Assembly: GCA_049509675.1 (NCBI GenBank)
Contig: JBEKZQ010000329.1
Span: 1 to 7,059, forward strand
Length of the DNA: 7,059 nucleotides
Direction of reading: 5' to 3'
Source of the DNA: JBEKZQ01 sp049509675
GTDB lineage: Bacteria; Planctomycetota; Planctomycetia; Pirellulales; Thermoguttaceae
Both the position numbers and the translations under genes were made by a program. This document shows, in pieces, positions 1 through 6,350 of the stretch (position 1 is its first letter; every line of letters starts with the position of its first letter). The notes beneath the pieces are model-generated. The model was not told the DNA's origin, searched no databases, and saw only the letters and a list, made by a program, of their open reading frames with translations.

Positions 1-146
1 CTCTCGCCGCCAGCCCGGACCCATTGCCGCCGCAGTCCGCCATGCCAAGCACTCCGACGGCGCCCGTGCCGGAACCGGCATCGCTGACCCTTCTGGCCGT
101 CGCGGCCATCGCCGCGCTGCTCAGGAACCGCGTCAGAATAAGTTGA
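1..146 (+). CDS. C-terminal end of a PEP-CTERM sorted protein (5' end outside window)
   Basis: Reading in frame from base 3 gives 47 residues, ending at a TGA at 144-146. The segment begins with a Pro/Ser/Ala/Thr-rich linker. It then shows V-P-E-P-A-S, a hydrophobic stretch of about 15 residues rich in Leu, Ala and Val, and a basic tail R-N-R-V-R. This order (PEP motif, one transmembrane helix, Arg cluster at the extreme C-terminus) is the PEP-CTERM sorting signal recognised by exosortase, which processes exported proteins at the cell surface. The functional part of the protein lies outside the window, so its role is unknown. It converges with the GH2 gene on the other strand. The motif is seen directly; surface sorting follows from the family; an exosortase elsewhere in the genome is inferred. 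Confidence 0.85.
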   Translation, partial: LAASPDPLPPQSAMPSTPTAPVPEPASLTLLAVAAIAALLRNRVRIS

Positions 147-158
147 TTGATCCGCTCC

Positions 159-217
159 TTGTGGTGCAGGCGTCTCGCCTGCATTTTTCCGGGCAGGCGC
201 CCGCGCCTGCACCACAA
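159..217. repeat. Nested inverted repeat (REP-like)
   Basis: A perfect 14-bp outer inverted repeat (159-172 with 204-217, TTGTGGTGCAGGCG) encloses a second 7-bp one (176-182 with 193-199, CGCCTGC/GCAGGCG). The arms can also fold as two side-by-side hairpins (166-182 and 193-210). It starts 12 bases after the PEP-CTERM stop codon. There is an A-run on its right but no T-run after the stem on either strand, so it is not a classical intrinsic terminator. Dispersed extragenic palindrome is the best reading. Confidence 0.7.
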
Positions 218-249
218 AAAAAGCCGTAAGAGAACACGTTGATCAATCG

Positions 250-280
250 CCGTAGGACGGATTGCCAATCCGTCTTACGG
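250..280. repeat. 31-bp near-perfect palindrome (REP-like)
   Basis: The sequence is symmetric about base 265, with a single G-T mismatch (255/275). Its core is GGATTG-C-CAATCC. It lies 30 bases past the GH2 stop codon, in the convergent spacer. It lacks a T-tract on either side, so a dispersed palindromic repeat is more likely than an intrinsic terminator, though it could protect the 3' end of the GH2 mRNA. Confidence 0.65.
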
Positions 281-310
281 GCAACTGGGCCAGTTATTAT
301 TTTGCGGGCG

Positions 311-2383
311 CTAGTGGTCTTTTTCCGTCCGGACGTCGAAGTCGCGCAGGCTGCGCACCGGTTCGGCCCCCGGTCCCAGCAGGGCGGCTTCGACCTGGTA
401 CCGCCCCGGCCGACGCGGGATGTCCAGGGCAAACATCAGTTTCTCCCGCCCCAGCGGCGACACCGCGCAAGGCTGGGTGGTTTCCTCGACAATCTTTCCC
501 TCGCCCAGCAGATGCACGCGCACGCTGCCGCGCCAGTTCGCATACAGGTCGTTGATGACGACGACCGGAAACGCCTGTCTTTGGCCGGGCGCATACTCCG
601 CGGCCCAGGCGTCGATCATCAGTCCCACGGGGGCGAACGCGTCGCGAACGTGGCGGTAGAACTCCGGCTCCCAAGTGAGCTTCTCCACGTCGAGCCAGTG
701 GTCGCTGGTCTGGCCGTCGGGCCGGGAGTATCCCACGGCACAGAAGTGCATCACCGCCGCGCAGGCCCGATGGCTGCGCCAGAACTCGGTCTCGGCCGCC
801 AGGATGCGGGCGTACAACTCGCGCCGCTGCTCCGTCGTCGAGCGGGGGCCCAGCAGGTTCTGGTACAATTGCCGCGTCAACGTGGTGGGCGTGCCGTCGC
901 GGTTCAGCCATAGCCAGCCGTATTCGTTGACGATGATCGGGTTCTTGCCGGAGGACCAGTTCAAAGTGCCCGGATCGCGGGCGATGTCGGCCAGCTTGTA
1001 ATTGGGGTTCTGAAAATGATAGGGGTGCAGTTCGCAGGAGTCGGCCCGTCCGACCGCCGGACTCCAGCCGTTGTCCCACGGGCGGTCGGAGAAGTCCAGG
1101 CCGCGGACCTTGGCGATCGCCTTGCCCGTCTCGGGCGAAGGTGTCTCGTTGCAGGCGTCCCACACCACCACGCTGGGATGGTTCCAACGCTCCTCCATCC
1201 ACTGGGCATACTCTCCGGCCAACTCGTCGGCATCGAAATCACCCGGCTTGGGCTGCATGTTCCAAATGGGGAACTCGTCCTGGATCAAGAAACCTTCCTC
1301 GTCGGCGATCCGGTACCACAGTTCGGGCGGAAAGCCGATGCAGTAGCGGAGCGAGTTCCAGTGCATGTCACGGAACGAACGGTGCAGCCGCCGCACCCAC
1401 TCTTCGCGCCACGGCTTGTCGCCCCGCTCGGCGTCCTCGAAGAAGCGGTAGAGCGTGACGTTGCTGCCGCGCATGAAGTACGGTCGCCCATTGAGCACGG
1501 CCCGGCCCGTGGCCGGATCCAGGTGGAAGCTGCGCATGCCGAAAGGCGTCTTGAGCAGGTCGCCCGGACTGCGCACTTCCAGTTCATAAAGGAAAGGATC
1601 TTCCGGCGACCAAAGATGGGCGTTGGCGATGGCAATCGTGGTCTGACCGCTCGCCTCGGCGGAGCCTTTTCCCTCTGCCACGACCCGCCCGCCGCGGGCC
1701 TCGCGCACCGTGAATTGCAGGCTCGTCAAGGGCTGGCCGCTGTCCGGACGCAGCCAGGTGTGAACCGTGATCGAGTTCTTTTCGACCTCCGGCACTACTT
1801 GCACGCGGTCGATGTGCGGCGCGCCGGTGAGGATCAGTTCCACGGAATCGAAGATCCCGGGGATGAACTTCCTTTTCTCGTAGTCCCAGCCTGATGGAAT
1901 CGGCCTGGGGATGTTTTCCCGAAATGCGCCCACGCGAATCAGGATCTCGTTGGCGCCGAAACGAAGCGCCTTGCGGGCGTCGAACAGCCCCGGGGTGAAG
2001 CAAGGAAGATGCTCGCCCAGCGGAGTGCCGTTCAGAACGACCCTTGTGCCGAACATCGCCTTATGAACCTTGAGAATCGCTGCGGCAGGCAGAGGGTCCT
2101 CGAAGCGAAACTCGCGGCGGTACCAGAACGCCTCTCGGAGTTTGCTCTTGACGCCCACCTCGGCAAACGCCGGCCGGGCCATGTCCACCAGGCCGGGTAC
2201 GGCAACCGAGTGCTCGAACCGCTGGGGGGCTGCCTCGGCGGTTCCCTCGGCGATCTGCCATTGGCCATCCAGAGAGATCACGCGCCGGCCCTGCTCCGCG
2301 GCCCCGGTGCTTGCTGCCCCGGCCACCGCAAGGGTCGCCCCTAAAACAACGCGATACCATCGACGCACAAGCTGCTTGTTCAT
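311..2383 (-). CDS. Exported glycoside hydrolase family 2 protein
   Basis: The 690-residue product starts with a basic n-region and hydrophobic core (MNKQLVRRWYRVVLGATLAV) ending near A-S-T-G-A-A, a signal peptide. About residues 33-185 form the N-terminal sugar-binding beta domain (SLDGQW; WYRREF; the late ...FIPGIFDSVEL is typical of GH2), about 190-285 the Ig-like domain, and about 295-590 the TIM barrel. The barrel carries the acid/base Glu413 in W-D-A-C-N-E and the nucleophile Glu487 in V-N-E-Y-G. Both catalytic residues are present, so the enzyme should be an active retaining hydrolase releasing a terminal beta-linked sugar. The Asn-Lys motif of beta-glucuronidases is not seen after the nucleophile, so substrate is open (beta-galactoside, uronide or another). 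The ATG at 2383 is chosen over upstream in-frame codons because GGGAGG lies 5 nt ahead and the signal peptide begins there. It follows the beta-helix gene by 118 bp in the same direction. Confidence 0.9.
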   Translation of the reverse strand: MNKQLVRRWYRVVLGATLAVAGAASTGAAEQGRRVISLDGQWQIAEGTAEAAPQRFEHSVAVPGLVDMARPAFAEVGVKSKLREAFWYRREFRFEDPLPAAAILKVHKAMFGTRVVLNGTPLGEHLPCFTPGLFDARKALRFGANEILIRVGAFRENIPRPIPSGWDYEKRKFIPGIFDSVELILTGAPHIDRVQVVPEVEKNSITVHTWLRPDSGQPLTSLQFTVREARGGRVVAEGKGSAEASGQTTIAIANAHLWSPEDPFLYELEVRSPGDLLKTPFGMRSFHLDPATGRAVLNGRPYFMRGSNVTLYRFFEDAERGDKPWREEWVRRLHRSFRDMHWNSLRYCIGFPPELWYRIADEEGFLIQDEFPIWNMQPKPGDFDADELAGEYAQWMEERWNHPSVVVWDACNETPSPETGKAIAKVRGLDFSDRPWDNGWSPAVGRADSCELHPYHFQNPNYKLADIARDPGTLNWSSGKNPIIVNEYGWLWLNRDGTPTTLTRQLYQNLLGPRSTTEQRRELYARILAAETEFWRSHRACAAVMHFCAVGYSRPDGQTSDHWLDVEKLTWEPEFYRHVRDAFAPVGLMIDAWAAEYAPGQRQAFPVVVINDLYANWRGSVRVHLLGEGKIVEETTQPCAVSPLGREKLMFALDIPRRPGRYQVEAALLGPGAEPVRSLRDFDVRTEKDH

Positions 2384-2388
2384 CATGT

Positions 2389-2394
2389 CCTCCC
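2389..2394 (-). promoter_or_regulatory. Ribosome binding site that sets the GH2 start
   Basis: GGGAGG on the minus strand sits 5 nt before the ATG at 2383. The adjacent ATG at 2386 would leave only 2 nt. The open frame continues upstream to an ATG at 2458, but that stretch has no signal-peptide character and overlaps the spacer hairpin. Confidence 0.7.
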
Positions 2395-2458
2395 GATTTT
2401 TGGTAATCCAGGCGTTACTCCTTCCATCCAGTTGAACTCTTGCAAAATGCCGATCCAA

Positions 2459-2487
2459 GTTCCCCTCTCCCTCCGGGAGAGGGGGAC
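2459..2487. repeat. Strong hairpin between the beta-helix and GH2 genes
   Basis: A perfect 10-bp stem (2462-2471 with 2475-2484, CCCCTCTCCC/GGGAGAGGGG) with a 3-nt loop is extended by a G-T wobble and two more pairs (2459-2461 with 2485-2487). It is framed by an 11-bp inverted repeat, ACTCTTGCAAA at 2436-2446 and TTTGCAAGAGT at 2511-2521, whose right arm lies in the last codons of the beta-helix gene. On the minus transcript no U-run follows, so the stem is not a standard terminator. It may set relative levels of the two mRNAs, or be a dispersed CCCTCTCCC-type palindrome. Confidence 0.65.
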
Positions 2488-2501
2488 CACTTGCGTACTC
2501 C

Positions 2502-4109
2502 TTACCGCAGTTTGCAAGAGTCCAGATTCAACACGTGAATCATCTTCTCGACTCGCCCTCCTCGTCCGGCGCTGTCCCAAACCACGAGTGTCACGCGGTA
2601 CGTGCCCGGCAGGTCGTAGCAATGCTCCGGGGCAGCGGTCACCTCGGGGATGCCGTGTCCGAAGTCCCAGAGTCGTTGGGCGATCGTGCCGGCCGCGGCC
2701 CGCGAACTGCATTGGAACGCGGCGGGCTGGCCGGCGCGGATCGTTCGCGGAAAACCGAAATCGGCCACCGGCGGCGCGCCGGCAAAGGGCCGGGCCGGCG
2801 GCAGTTGGTTGCTGCCGTTGCCCTCGACGCGACAGTGGTTGAACTCCAGGGCGGAGTACGCGGCGGGTCCGCTGACGGCCGCCAAACCGTTGCCGGCCAC
2901 GTCGCAGTGCAACAGGGTGATCGCGTCGACGCGCGGTCCGCCCAGTTGAAGGCCGTAGCCGCCGTTGTCGCGAAAAACACAGTCCTCGAAAACCATTTGC
3001 CGGCAATCGCCGTTGGTACGCAGTCCATGACCGTCGTCGCCGGGGTAGATGGCGTGCGGATCGCCGCGATGCGCGTGCGCGAAGGTGCAACGATAGAAGT
3101 AATGTTGCGCCGCGCCGCCCTTCTCGCCCTGGAGCTGCGCGCCCCATTGCACGCAATCGCGGATCGTGTTATAGCCCCAGAAAACGTTGTTTTTCACCGG
3201 GACGTTGGAGACCGACAGGCCGATCCTGGCCCCGGGCCCGACCACGTTGTCGGTGACGACCATGTCGCGGGCGATGATCTCGATGCCGAGGAACTTGAGC
3301 GTGCCGTCGCTGGCGGTCACCGTGTTGCGGCGGACCGCCGAACGGTGTCCTTGATCGACGCTCAGCCAATGATCGATCGTGTTGTCTTCGATGAGCGAGC
3401 GCGGGCAGCCGCCCCAGATCTCGATGCCCAGTCCCTCTCCGCCGGAGCCGGTGACGCGGTTCTGGCGGATGATAAGCTCGGCCGAGTGGTCGCCGAAGAT
3501 CCCGCCGCGGCCCGTGTTGTGGATCACGTTGCGCAGCACCTGGTTGCGCACCGACCCCCAGGCCAGCCGGATGCCGCCGCCGTATTCGGCCCGCAGGCCG
3601 ATGTTCTCGATGCGGCAATCGCTGATGCGGCTATCGGTCACGCCGCCGGCCATGTTCGGGTTGCCTCCCGAAAAGAGGATTGCGTGCGGACCCCAGGTCT
3701 TGGCCGACAAATTGCGGATGCCGAGATGGTGCAGCCACAGCCGCCGGGCCTTGCTGCCGGCGATCCCTTGCTGGACCAGCGGATTGTTGCGGCCGTCGAG
3801 CGTGAGCTGGGCGATCTCCACGTCCTCGCAGCCCTCCAGGCGGATGAGCACCGACGGCTGAGTGCCGCAGTAGACCAGGCGCGTTTTCTCCGGGCCGGCG
3901 CCAAGAAGCTTGATCCCCGATTTGGGTCGCAGGGCCTCGGCAATCTCGAACTCGCCGGGCGGCAGTTGCACCACGTCGCCGGGACCGGCACGCTCCAGCG
4001 CAGCCGCAACGGCCTGCCGGTCGCGGCCCTCGGGCTCAATCGTAGCGCCGTGGACCACAACGCCGCATGCGATTGCCGGGGCGGCCAGCGCTATCATCAA
4101 TAACCGCAT
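2502..4109 (-). CDS. Exported parallel beta-helix protein with C-terminal PKD domain
   Basis: The 535-residue product begins with a short signal sequence (MRLLMIALAAPAIA). Cleavage could be by signal peptidase I after V-V-H-G-A or, less likely, lipoprotein-type at the Cys of A-I-A-C. From about residue 20 the pattern is that of right-handed beta-helix proteins: an opening A-V-A-A-A-L-E/G-D-V-V-Q-L-P-P-G-E-F segment like pectate-lyase-fold proteins, then many rungs of the type R-I-S-D-C-R-I-E-N, V-L-R-N-V-I-H-N-T-G-R-G-G-I, V-F-E-D-C-V-F-R-D-N-G-G-Y-G. About residues 440-525 form a PKD domain (P-P-V-A-D-F, then L-W-D-F-G-H-G and P-G-T-Y-R-V-T-L-V-V-W-D). Beta-helix proteins of this type are often polysaccharide lyases, epimerases or binding proteins; no catalytic set can be assigned here. 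The ATG at 4109 has AAGGGA 8 nt upstream; ATGs at 4115 and 4136 are alternatives. Its role with the downstream GH2 enzyme in polysaccharide breakdown is inferred. Confidence 0.85.
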   Translation of the reverse strand: MRLLMIALAAPAIACGVVVHGATIEPEGRDRQAVAAALERAGPGDVVQLPPGEFEIAEALRPKSGIKLLGAGPEKTRLVYCGTQPSVLIRLEGCEDVEIAQLTLDGRNNPLVQQGIAGSKARRLWLHHLGIRNLSAKTWGPHAILFSGGNPNMAGGVTDSRISDCRIENIGLRAEYGGGIRLAWGSVRNQVLRNVIHNTGRGGIFGDHSAELIIRQNRVTGSGGEGLGIEIWGGCPRSLIEDNTIDHWLSVDQGHRSAVRRNTVTASDGTLKFLGIEIIARDMVVTDNVVGPGARIGLSVSNVPVKNNVFWGYNTIRDCVQWGAQLQGEKGGAAQHYFYRCTFAHAHRGDPHAIYPGDDGHGLRTNGDCRQMVFEDCVFRDNGGYGLQLGGPRVDAITLLHCDVAGNGLAAVSGPAAYSALEFNHCRVEGNGSNQLPPARPFAGAPPVADFGFPRTIRAGQPAAFQCSSRAAAGTIAQRLWDFGHGIPEVTAAPEHCYDLPGTYRVTLVVWDSAGRGGRVEKMIHVLNLDSCKLR

Positions 4110-4149
4110 CGGCATCTTCCCTTTGGGATGGAACATTCACCGCAAGTTC

Positions 4150-4274
4150 GTAACCGTTCACGGGCCGGGGACTGGTCCATTTTTCGGCCAGAGGATGCTG
4201 TCTTGCGAATCGACGTCGGCCGAAAACATGGACCTGTCCCCTTCCCGGCCAAAGGGGACCCCGTGAGCGGTTAC
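4150..4274. mobile_element. 125-bp MITE-like / REP-like element with 8-bp target duplication
   Basis: The terminal inverted repeats are GTAACCGTTCACGGG (4150-4164) and its complement at 4260-4274, with one mismatch in 15. An exact 8-bp direct repeat GCAAGTTC flanks the element (4142-4149 and 4275-4282). Inside is a second imperfect inverted repeat of about 22 bp (left arm from about 4167 to 4189, right arm from about 4217 to 4240; core GGTCCAT...CGGCC). There is also a perfect 8-bp hairpin (4236-4243 with 4252-4259). No coding capacity is seen. It sits 13 bp upstream of the furthest possible start of the beta-helix gene, so it probably replaced or displaced that gene's promoter region. From 4283 to 4390 no gene or recognisable signal is seen. 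Confidence 0.7.
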
Positions 4275-4390
4275 GCAAGTTCAGCCAGTTCAGTTTAATG
4301 GAAGAAACGGCCGACGGCCAGATCCGGGTGAAAGAACGCACGCTTACTAGCACTCCGCAGCATACCACCGGGCTTGAGGGGAGAACGGTG

Positions 4391-4412
4391 CCGGGTAGTG
4401 GTACAGTTTGGC
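4391..4412. repeat. Left terminal inverted repeat of the cassette
   Basis: A 22-bp sequence that is perfectly complementary to 6605-6626. A match of this length 2.2 kb apart is far above chance for a window this size. Confidence 0.85.
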
Positions 4413-4470
4413 GCTAGTGCCATCTAATTCTGCGGCGTTCTGCCGCCGGCACGTATCGCAAGAATTCCTT

Positions 4471-4540
4471 CTATGCGTGCAAAACCGCTATTGACATGCG
4501 TGCCCCAGCGCGCATAATAGCTGTCGTATGGTACGCATAG
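4471..4540 (+). promoter_or_regulatory. Dyad-symmetric operator-like sequence over the P63C gene promoter
   Basis: Two nested inverted-repeat pairs share exactly the same centre, between 4505 and 4506. The outer pair is CTATGCGT (4471-4478) with ACGCATAG (4533-4540). The inner pair is ATGCG (4496-4500) with CGCAT (4511-4515), plus GC/GC at 4502-4503 and 4508-4509. The four ATGCG half-sites surround the -35 and -10 boxes. This arrangement suits an autorepressor binding as a dimer of dimers. Which protein binds is unknown; the P63C protein and the small minus-strand genes are candidates. Confidence 0.55.
4491..4518 (+). promoter_or_regulatory. Sigma70-type promoter of the P63C gene
   Basis: A perfect TTGACA -35 box (4491-4496), a 16-bp spacer and a CATAAT -10 box (4513-4518, 5 of 6) predict a transcript start near 4525, about 38 nt before the chosen GTG start. 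Upstream, 4417-4452 can form a bulged stem (GTGCC/GGCAC outside, GCGGC/GCCGC inside) of unknown meaning. Confidence 0.7.
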
Positions 4541-4549
4541 CACAGAAAT

Positions 4550-4555
4550 GGAGGG
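4550..4555 (+). promoter_or_regulatory. Ribosome binding site that sets the P63C gene start
   Basis: GGAGGG ends 7 nt before the GTG at 4563, ideal spacing. It overlaps the in-frame ATG at 4548, which has no Shine-Dalgarno sequence of its own, so GTG 4563 is preferred. Confidence 0.65.
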
Positions 4556-4562
4556 TATTCAC

Positions 4563-5639
4563 GTGGAATCGCAGAAGTCGCTAGAAGGCATGAGCAAAGA
4601 GCCTGATGCCAGTGAGGCAGCAAGGGTCCTATCGAATCTGGGCGCGTCCAAGGGCGGGAAGGCTCGGGCCGCTAAGCTGACCGCAGAGCAATTAAGCGAG
4701 AGCGGCCGGAAGGCTGCCCTCGCTCGGTGGGCCGGCGATATTCTCATCGCCACCCACGGGTCTTCCGACCACCCACTCAAGATCGGAGAAATTGAAATTC
4801 CCTGCTATGTCCTGGCGGACGGGAGACGAGTTCTTGCACAGAACGGCATGATCGCATCCCTCGATATGAAGTACGGAACAGGCAGCGGAGGGGGGGCTGA
4901 TCGACTGGTCGGTTTTATCGGTGGCGCGAAGCTTAGCCCCTTTATTCCCAACGACTTACGCGATCGGATCGAGAAGCCGCTCCGGTTCAAGACAACATCC
5001 GGTAGTGTGGCTAATGGCTACGAAGCCACGATCTTAGCCGATCTGTGCGACGCGGTACTGGCCGCCCGGAATGCTGGCGTTCTTCAGAAACAGCAGATGC
5101 ACATTGCCCATCAGTGCGAAATCTTAATGCGAGCCTTCGCTAAGGTCGGGATCATCGCCTTGGTGGATGAAATTACGGGCTACCAAGAGGATCGTGCCCG
5201 CGATGCGCTGGTGGAGATTCTCCGGGCATTTATTTCCGAAGAATTGCGGAAATGGATCAAGACGTTTCCTGATGAATACTTTCGTGAGCTTTGCCGGCTA
5301 CGGGGAATACCAGTGGGGCGGATCGCCAGTCACCACCCACAATATATTGGCCACCTGACGAACGACGTGGTTTACCGAAGGCTTGCCCCAGGCGTGCTCA
5401 AGCGACTGAAAGAGGTGACACCCAAAAACCCGAAGGGTGCCCGAAAACACAAGTTCTTTCAGCGGCTGACGGAGGACATCGGTGATCCTGCCCTTCGGCA
5501 GCACTTGGCTTCGGTAATCACGCTGATGAAGGTAAGCGATGACTGGAAGGGGTTCTACCGGATGCTCAACAAGGCCCTTCCAAAATACAAGGAGATGCCA
5601 TTGCTGGAGTGGGCTGAAGCCCGATCTGAGTTGGAGTAA
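4563..5639 (+). CDS. P63C-domain protein of unknown function
   Basis: With the GTG start the product has 358 residues; an ATG 15 bases upstream would add five. Residues about 24-56 hold the motif G-x-S-K-G-G-K-A-R-A-A-K-L-T followed by G-R-K-A-A-L-A-R-W, a basic, probably nucleic-acid-binding segment shared by many bacterial and phage proteins. The C-terminal part, about residues 200-340 (D-E-I-T-G-Y-Q; R-A-F-I-S-E-E-L-R-K-W; F-P-D-E-Y-F-R-E-L; Q-Y-I-G-H-L-T-N-D; Y-R-R-L-A-P-G-V-L; K-F-F-Q-R-L-T-E-D-I-G), matches what I know of the P63C domain, which occurs in phage and mobile-element proteins and has no established activity. No signal peptide or membrane segment is seen, so it should be cytosolic. 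It has its own promoter inside an operator-like dyad and is convergent with the small minus-strand genes. The domain call rests on recognised sequence pattern, not a search. Confidence 0.85.
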   Translation: MESQKSLEGMSKEPDASEAARVLSNLGASKGGKARAAKLTAEQLSESGRKAALARWAGDILIATHGSSDHPLKIGEIEIPCYVLADGRRVLAQNGMIASLDMKYGTGSGGGADRLVGFIGGAKLSPFIPNDLRDRIEKPLRFKTTSGSVANGYEATILADLCDAVLAARNAGVLQKQQMHIAHQCEILMRAFAKVGIIALVDEITGYQEDRARDALVEILRAFISEELRKWIKTFPDEYFRELCRLRGIPVGRIASHHPQYIGHLTNDVVYRRLAPGVLKRLKEVTPKNPKGARKHKFFQRLTEDIGDPALRQHLASVITLMKVSDDWKGFYRMLNKALPKYKEMPLLEWAEARSELE

Positions 5640-5737
5640 GAACGACGGAGGACGGCCCGTGGGTATGATGCGGTTGGCGAAAAGACCAGACTTCCGGCCG
5701 CGATGGCTGCTGGGGTTACGCAAAACCTGTTGAGCTT

Positions 5738-6046
5738 CTAGGAGAGCGGAGCACGAAAGGTATCCGTCTGCTGGCAGGGACAGAAATCAATCGACATATC
5801 GAGGACGGCCAGCACGTCCCGGTATAGGCGAATGCTGTATTGGACGTAGAATCCGTATTGACCACCATTTGGCGGATCAGGAGGATAGAACTCGAAGCAC
5901 GAGACTAGAGTCTCGGTGCAAGTCGGCCGCGCCAAGGCTAGGTGCCGTTCAAGTTCTTCGAGCAAGGCAAGTTCGATGGACGGCGGAAGATTCCATCCAG
6001 CGATTTTATGTCGAACGGGATTCGGCAATACTGGCTCGTAGCTCAT
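5738..6046 (-). CDS. Putative RelE/ParE-like toxin (small basic-fold protein)
   Basis: The 102-residue product has the layout of the RelE/ParE fold. A short N-terminal strand is followed by a helix pair (residues about 11-39, with H-K-I-A-G-W-N-L-P and L-E-E-L-E-R-H-L). Then come a Pro/Gly-rich turn (54-63) and strands Y-G-F-Y-V-Q-Y-S-I, Y-R-D-V-L-A-V-L-D-M-S. Residues that would be catalytic cannot be assigned. The ATG at 6046 has GAGGGA 8 nt upstream. The first 41 bases overlap the end of the preceding gene, indicating translational coupling. By analogy with type II toxin-antitoxin modules it would be an mRNA- or gyrase-targeting toxin. It could instead be an unrelated small protein; the toxin assignment is inference. 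Confidence 0.5.
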   Translation of the reverse strand: MSYEPVLPNPVRHKIAGWNLPPSIELALLEELERHLALARPTCTETLVSCFEFYPPDPPNGGQYGFYVQYSIRLYRDVLAVLDMSIDFCPCQQTDTFRAPLS

Positions 6047-6320
6047 CGATTACTTCCCTCAACGGCTTGTATTGCCCATGCTCCACGGCGTGAAGAGACA
6101 GATGCTCCATGCGCAGATTGCGATCCCCTGGGCCGGAGATAACCTCGCCGACGCATTCGCTAATTTCCTCGGCTGTGATTTCACGCCCTTGCGATCTCTT
6201 CACTTCGTCAGACTTCTTGCGAACGGCGTCCGCGATCGCATCACGCAGGTATGGCTGATACCGACCGATGATTCGACGGACATAGAAAGGCAATTGATTG
6301 TCGCTCTTGCATTTTCCCAT
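6006..6320 (-). CDS. Putative antitoxin-like helical protein
   Basis: The 104-residue product is mostly charged and helical (R-R-I-I-G-R-Y-Q-P-Y-L-R-D-A-I-A-D-A-V; I-T-A-E-E-I-S-E-C-V-G-E-V-I). It ends in a Glu/Arg-rich tail containing Y-K-P-L-R-E-V-I-D-E-L-R, the kind of C-terminal segment that antitoxins use to wrap their toxin. The ATG at 6320 is preferred because AGGGGTGA lies 5 nt upstream; a GTG at 6329 would put that signal inside the gene. It overlaps the following toxin-like gene and lies 30 bp after the 52-aa gene, so all three may be co-transcribed. I do not recognise the family, and no DNA-binding motif is certain. The role rests on gene order, size and overlap. Confidence 0.5.
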   Translation of the reverse strand: MGKCKSDNQLPFYVRRIIGRYQPYLRDAIADAVRKKSDEVKRSQGREITAEEISECVGEVISGPGDRNLRMEHLSLHAVEHGQYKPLREVIDELRASIAESRST

Positions 6321-6350
6321 CTGAGTCACCCCTTCCCCGGCACGTATCTA

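Noticed and set aside
297..1202. Long open frames antisense to or out of frame with the GH2 gene
   Set aside because: The frame with both GH2 catalytic motifs and a signal peptide explains the region; the others are GC-driven shadows. The same holds for the long plus-strand frame opposite the beta-helix gene (2535-4103).
4036..4368. 110-codon minus-strand frame across the 5' end of the beta-helix gene
   Set aside because: It reads through the inverted-repeat element and into the coding region in the wrong frame; no domain, no Shine-Dalgarno.
5640..5737. Intrinsic terminator between the convergent P63C and toxin-like genes
   Set aside because: No stable stem followed by a T-run on either strand could be found.
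4446..6348. 12-bp exact direct repeat CCGGCACGTATC at 4446-4457 and 6337-6348
   Set aside because: A 12-base match is expected about once by chance in a window of this size, and the copies have no consistent position relative to genes.
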